Assembly (NCBI RefSeq): GCF_002243645.1
Contig: NZ_CP017704.1
Coordinates: 1,217,501-1,281,500 of the forward strand
DNA: 64,000 nucleotides
Direction of reading: 5' to 3'
From: Peribacillus simplex NBRC 15720 = DSM 1321
Lineage (GTDB): Bacteria; Bacillota; Bacilli; Bacillales; DSM-1321
The translations under genes and the position numbers were made by a program. The notes under the pieces were generated by a model. The model was not told where the DNA came from, searched no databases, and saw nothing but the letters and a program-made list of their open reading frames with translations. Positions 63,887 to 64,000 of the stretch are shown in pieces; the first letter of the stretch is position 1; the number at the start of each line of letters is the position of its first letter.

Positions 63887-64000
63887 TCAATAGCCTTTAT
63901 TTTTATTGTTATTATTACAACCACAGTCTTTTTTGATTTTGACCGGCTGATCTTTTTTGATCGGTTTGGCATAAGTCCATGGATTCTGTTTCTGATTCAA
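63887..64000 (-). CDS. C-terminal part of a small Lys/Asn-rich protein (partial)
   Basis: The minus strand is open from the window edge to TGA 63887-63889: 37 codons, reading NPWTYAKPIKKDQPVKIKK, then a Cys-Gly-Cys and an Asn/Lys-rich tail. A TTG sits right at the edge, so the gene may be nearly complete. Composition suggests a small spore-associated protein (inference). Not recognised. Confidence 0.55.
   Translation of the reverse strand: MNQKQNPWTYAKPIKKDQPVKIKKDCGCNNNNKNKGY

Overview
The window looks like a chromosomal segment of a low-GC, endospore-forming Bacillaceae, most likely of the Bacillus/Peribacillus type (inference). Reasons: AGGAGG-type ribosome binding sites throughout, many Rho-independent hairpin terminators, and spore genes (cotH, a cotG-like gene, cotW, cotX, spoVIF, spoVAC/AD/AEb, a YjcZ-type protein, a broken sspH). 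The block yjcH-yjcG-yjcF / cotW-cotX / yjcD / spoVIF resembles the Bacillus subtilis cotVWXYZ-yjc neighbourhood. No phage, IS element or CRISPR array was recognised.

Layout. 0-5 kb: aminopeptidase AmpS, a decayed methyltransferase, a cold shock protein, a YdcF protein, a beta-lactamase-fold hydrolase and a small DUF2292 (YezD-type) gene. 5-11 kb: an APC antiporter, an aldose-1-epimerase-like protein, a DUF2653/membrane protein pair and a CwlO-type endopeptidase. 11-15 kb: a complete sulfate ABC importer (sbp-cysT-cysW-cysA) whose leader holds a terminator-like hairpin. 15-21.5 kb: a kynurenine operon (esterase, kynU, permease, kynA, remains of kynB, NadD-like gene) that is visibly decaying. 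21.7-24 kb: MerR regulator and SulP transporter. 24-35 kb: mixed metabolic genes (GH1 6-phospho-beta-glucosidase, old yellow enzyme, HesB-like protein, Gfo/Idh, SDR, Bcr-type MFS, 2-hydroxyacid dehydrogenase, MBL hydrolase, RNA methyltransferase-like protein). 35-36.5 kb: divergent cotH/cotG-like pair with sigma-K-like promoters. 37-40 kb: CoA-transferase, acyl-CoA dehydrogenase and DUF3870. 40-48.8 kb: NrnA-like phosphoesterase, ssuBCA-type importer, YhgE, DUF421, PfpI, TruA.

48.9-54 kb is the accessory part: AT-rich, gene-poor, with an ORF interrupted by an in-frame TGA, gene fragments, a lone tRNA-Val(GAC), a frameshifted sspH, and a striking protein made of seven 20-residue Cys/His repeats followed by a probable C1q/BclA-like jelly-roll domain that itself carries a Cys-rich insertion. 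This is my best candidate for something undescribed.

54-64 kb is sporulation-linked: a WYL-like small protein under a LexA-like operator, PgpA-like protein, yjcH/G/F, cotW, cotX, yjcD helicase, spoVIF, a YjcZ-type peptide and a short spoVA operon (lipoprotein, AC, AD, AEb).

Two themes link the genes. The first is sulfur uptake (sulfate ABC, sulfonate-type ABC, SulP, YezD-type). The second is the spore surface and inner membrane (CotH with its likely substrate, CotW/X, the Cys/His protein, the SpoVA channel). All functions come from reading motifs and remembered family features; no database search was run.
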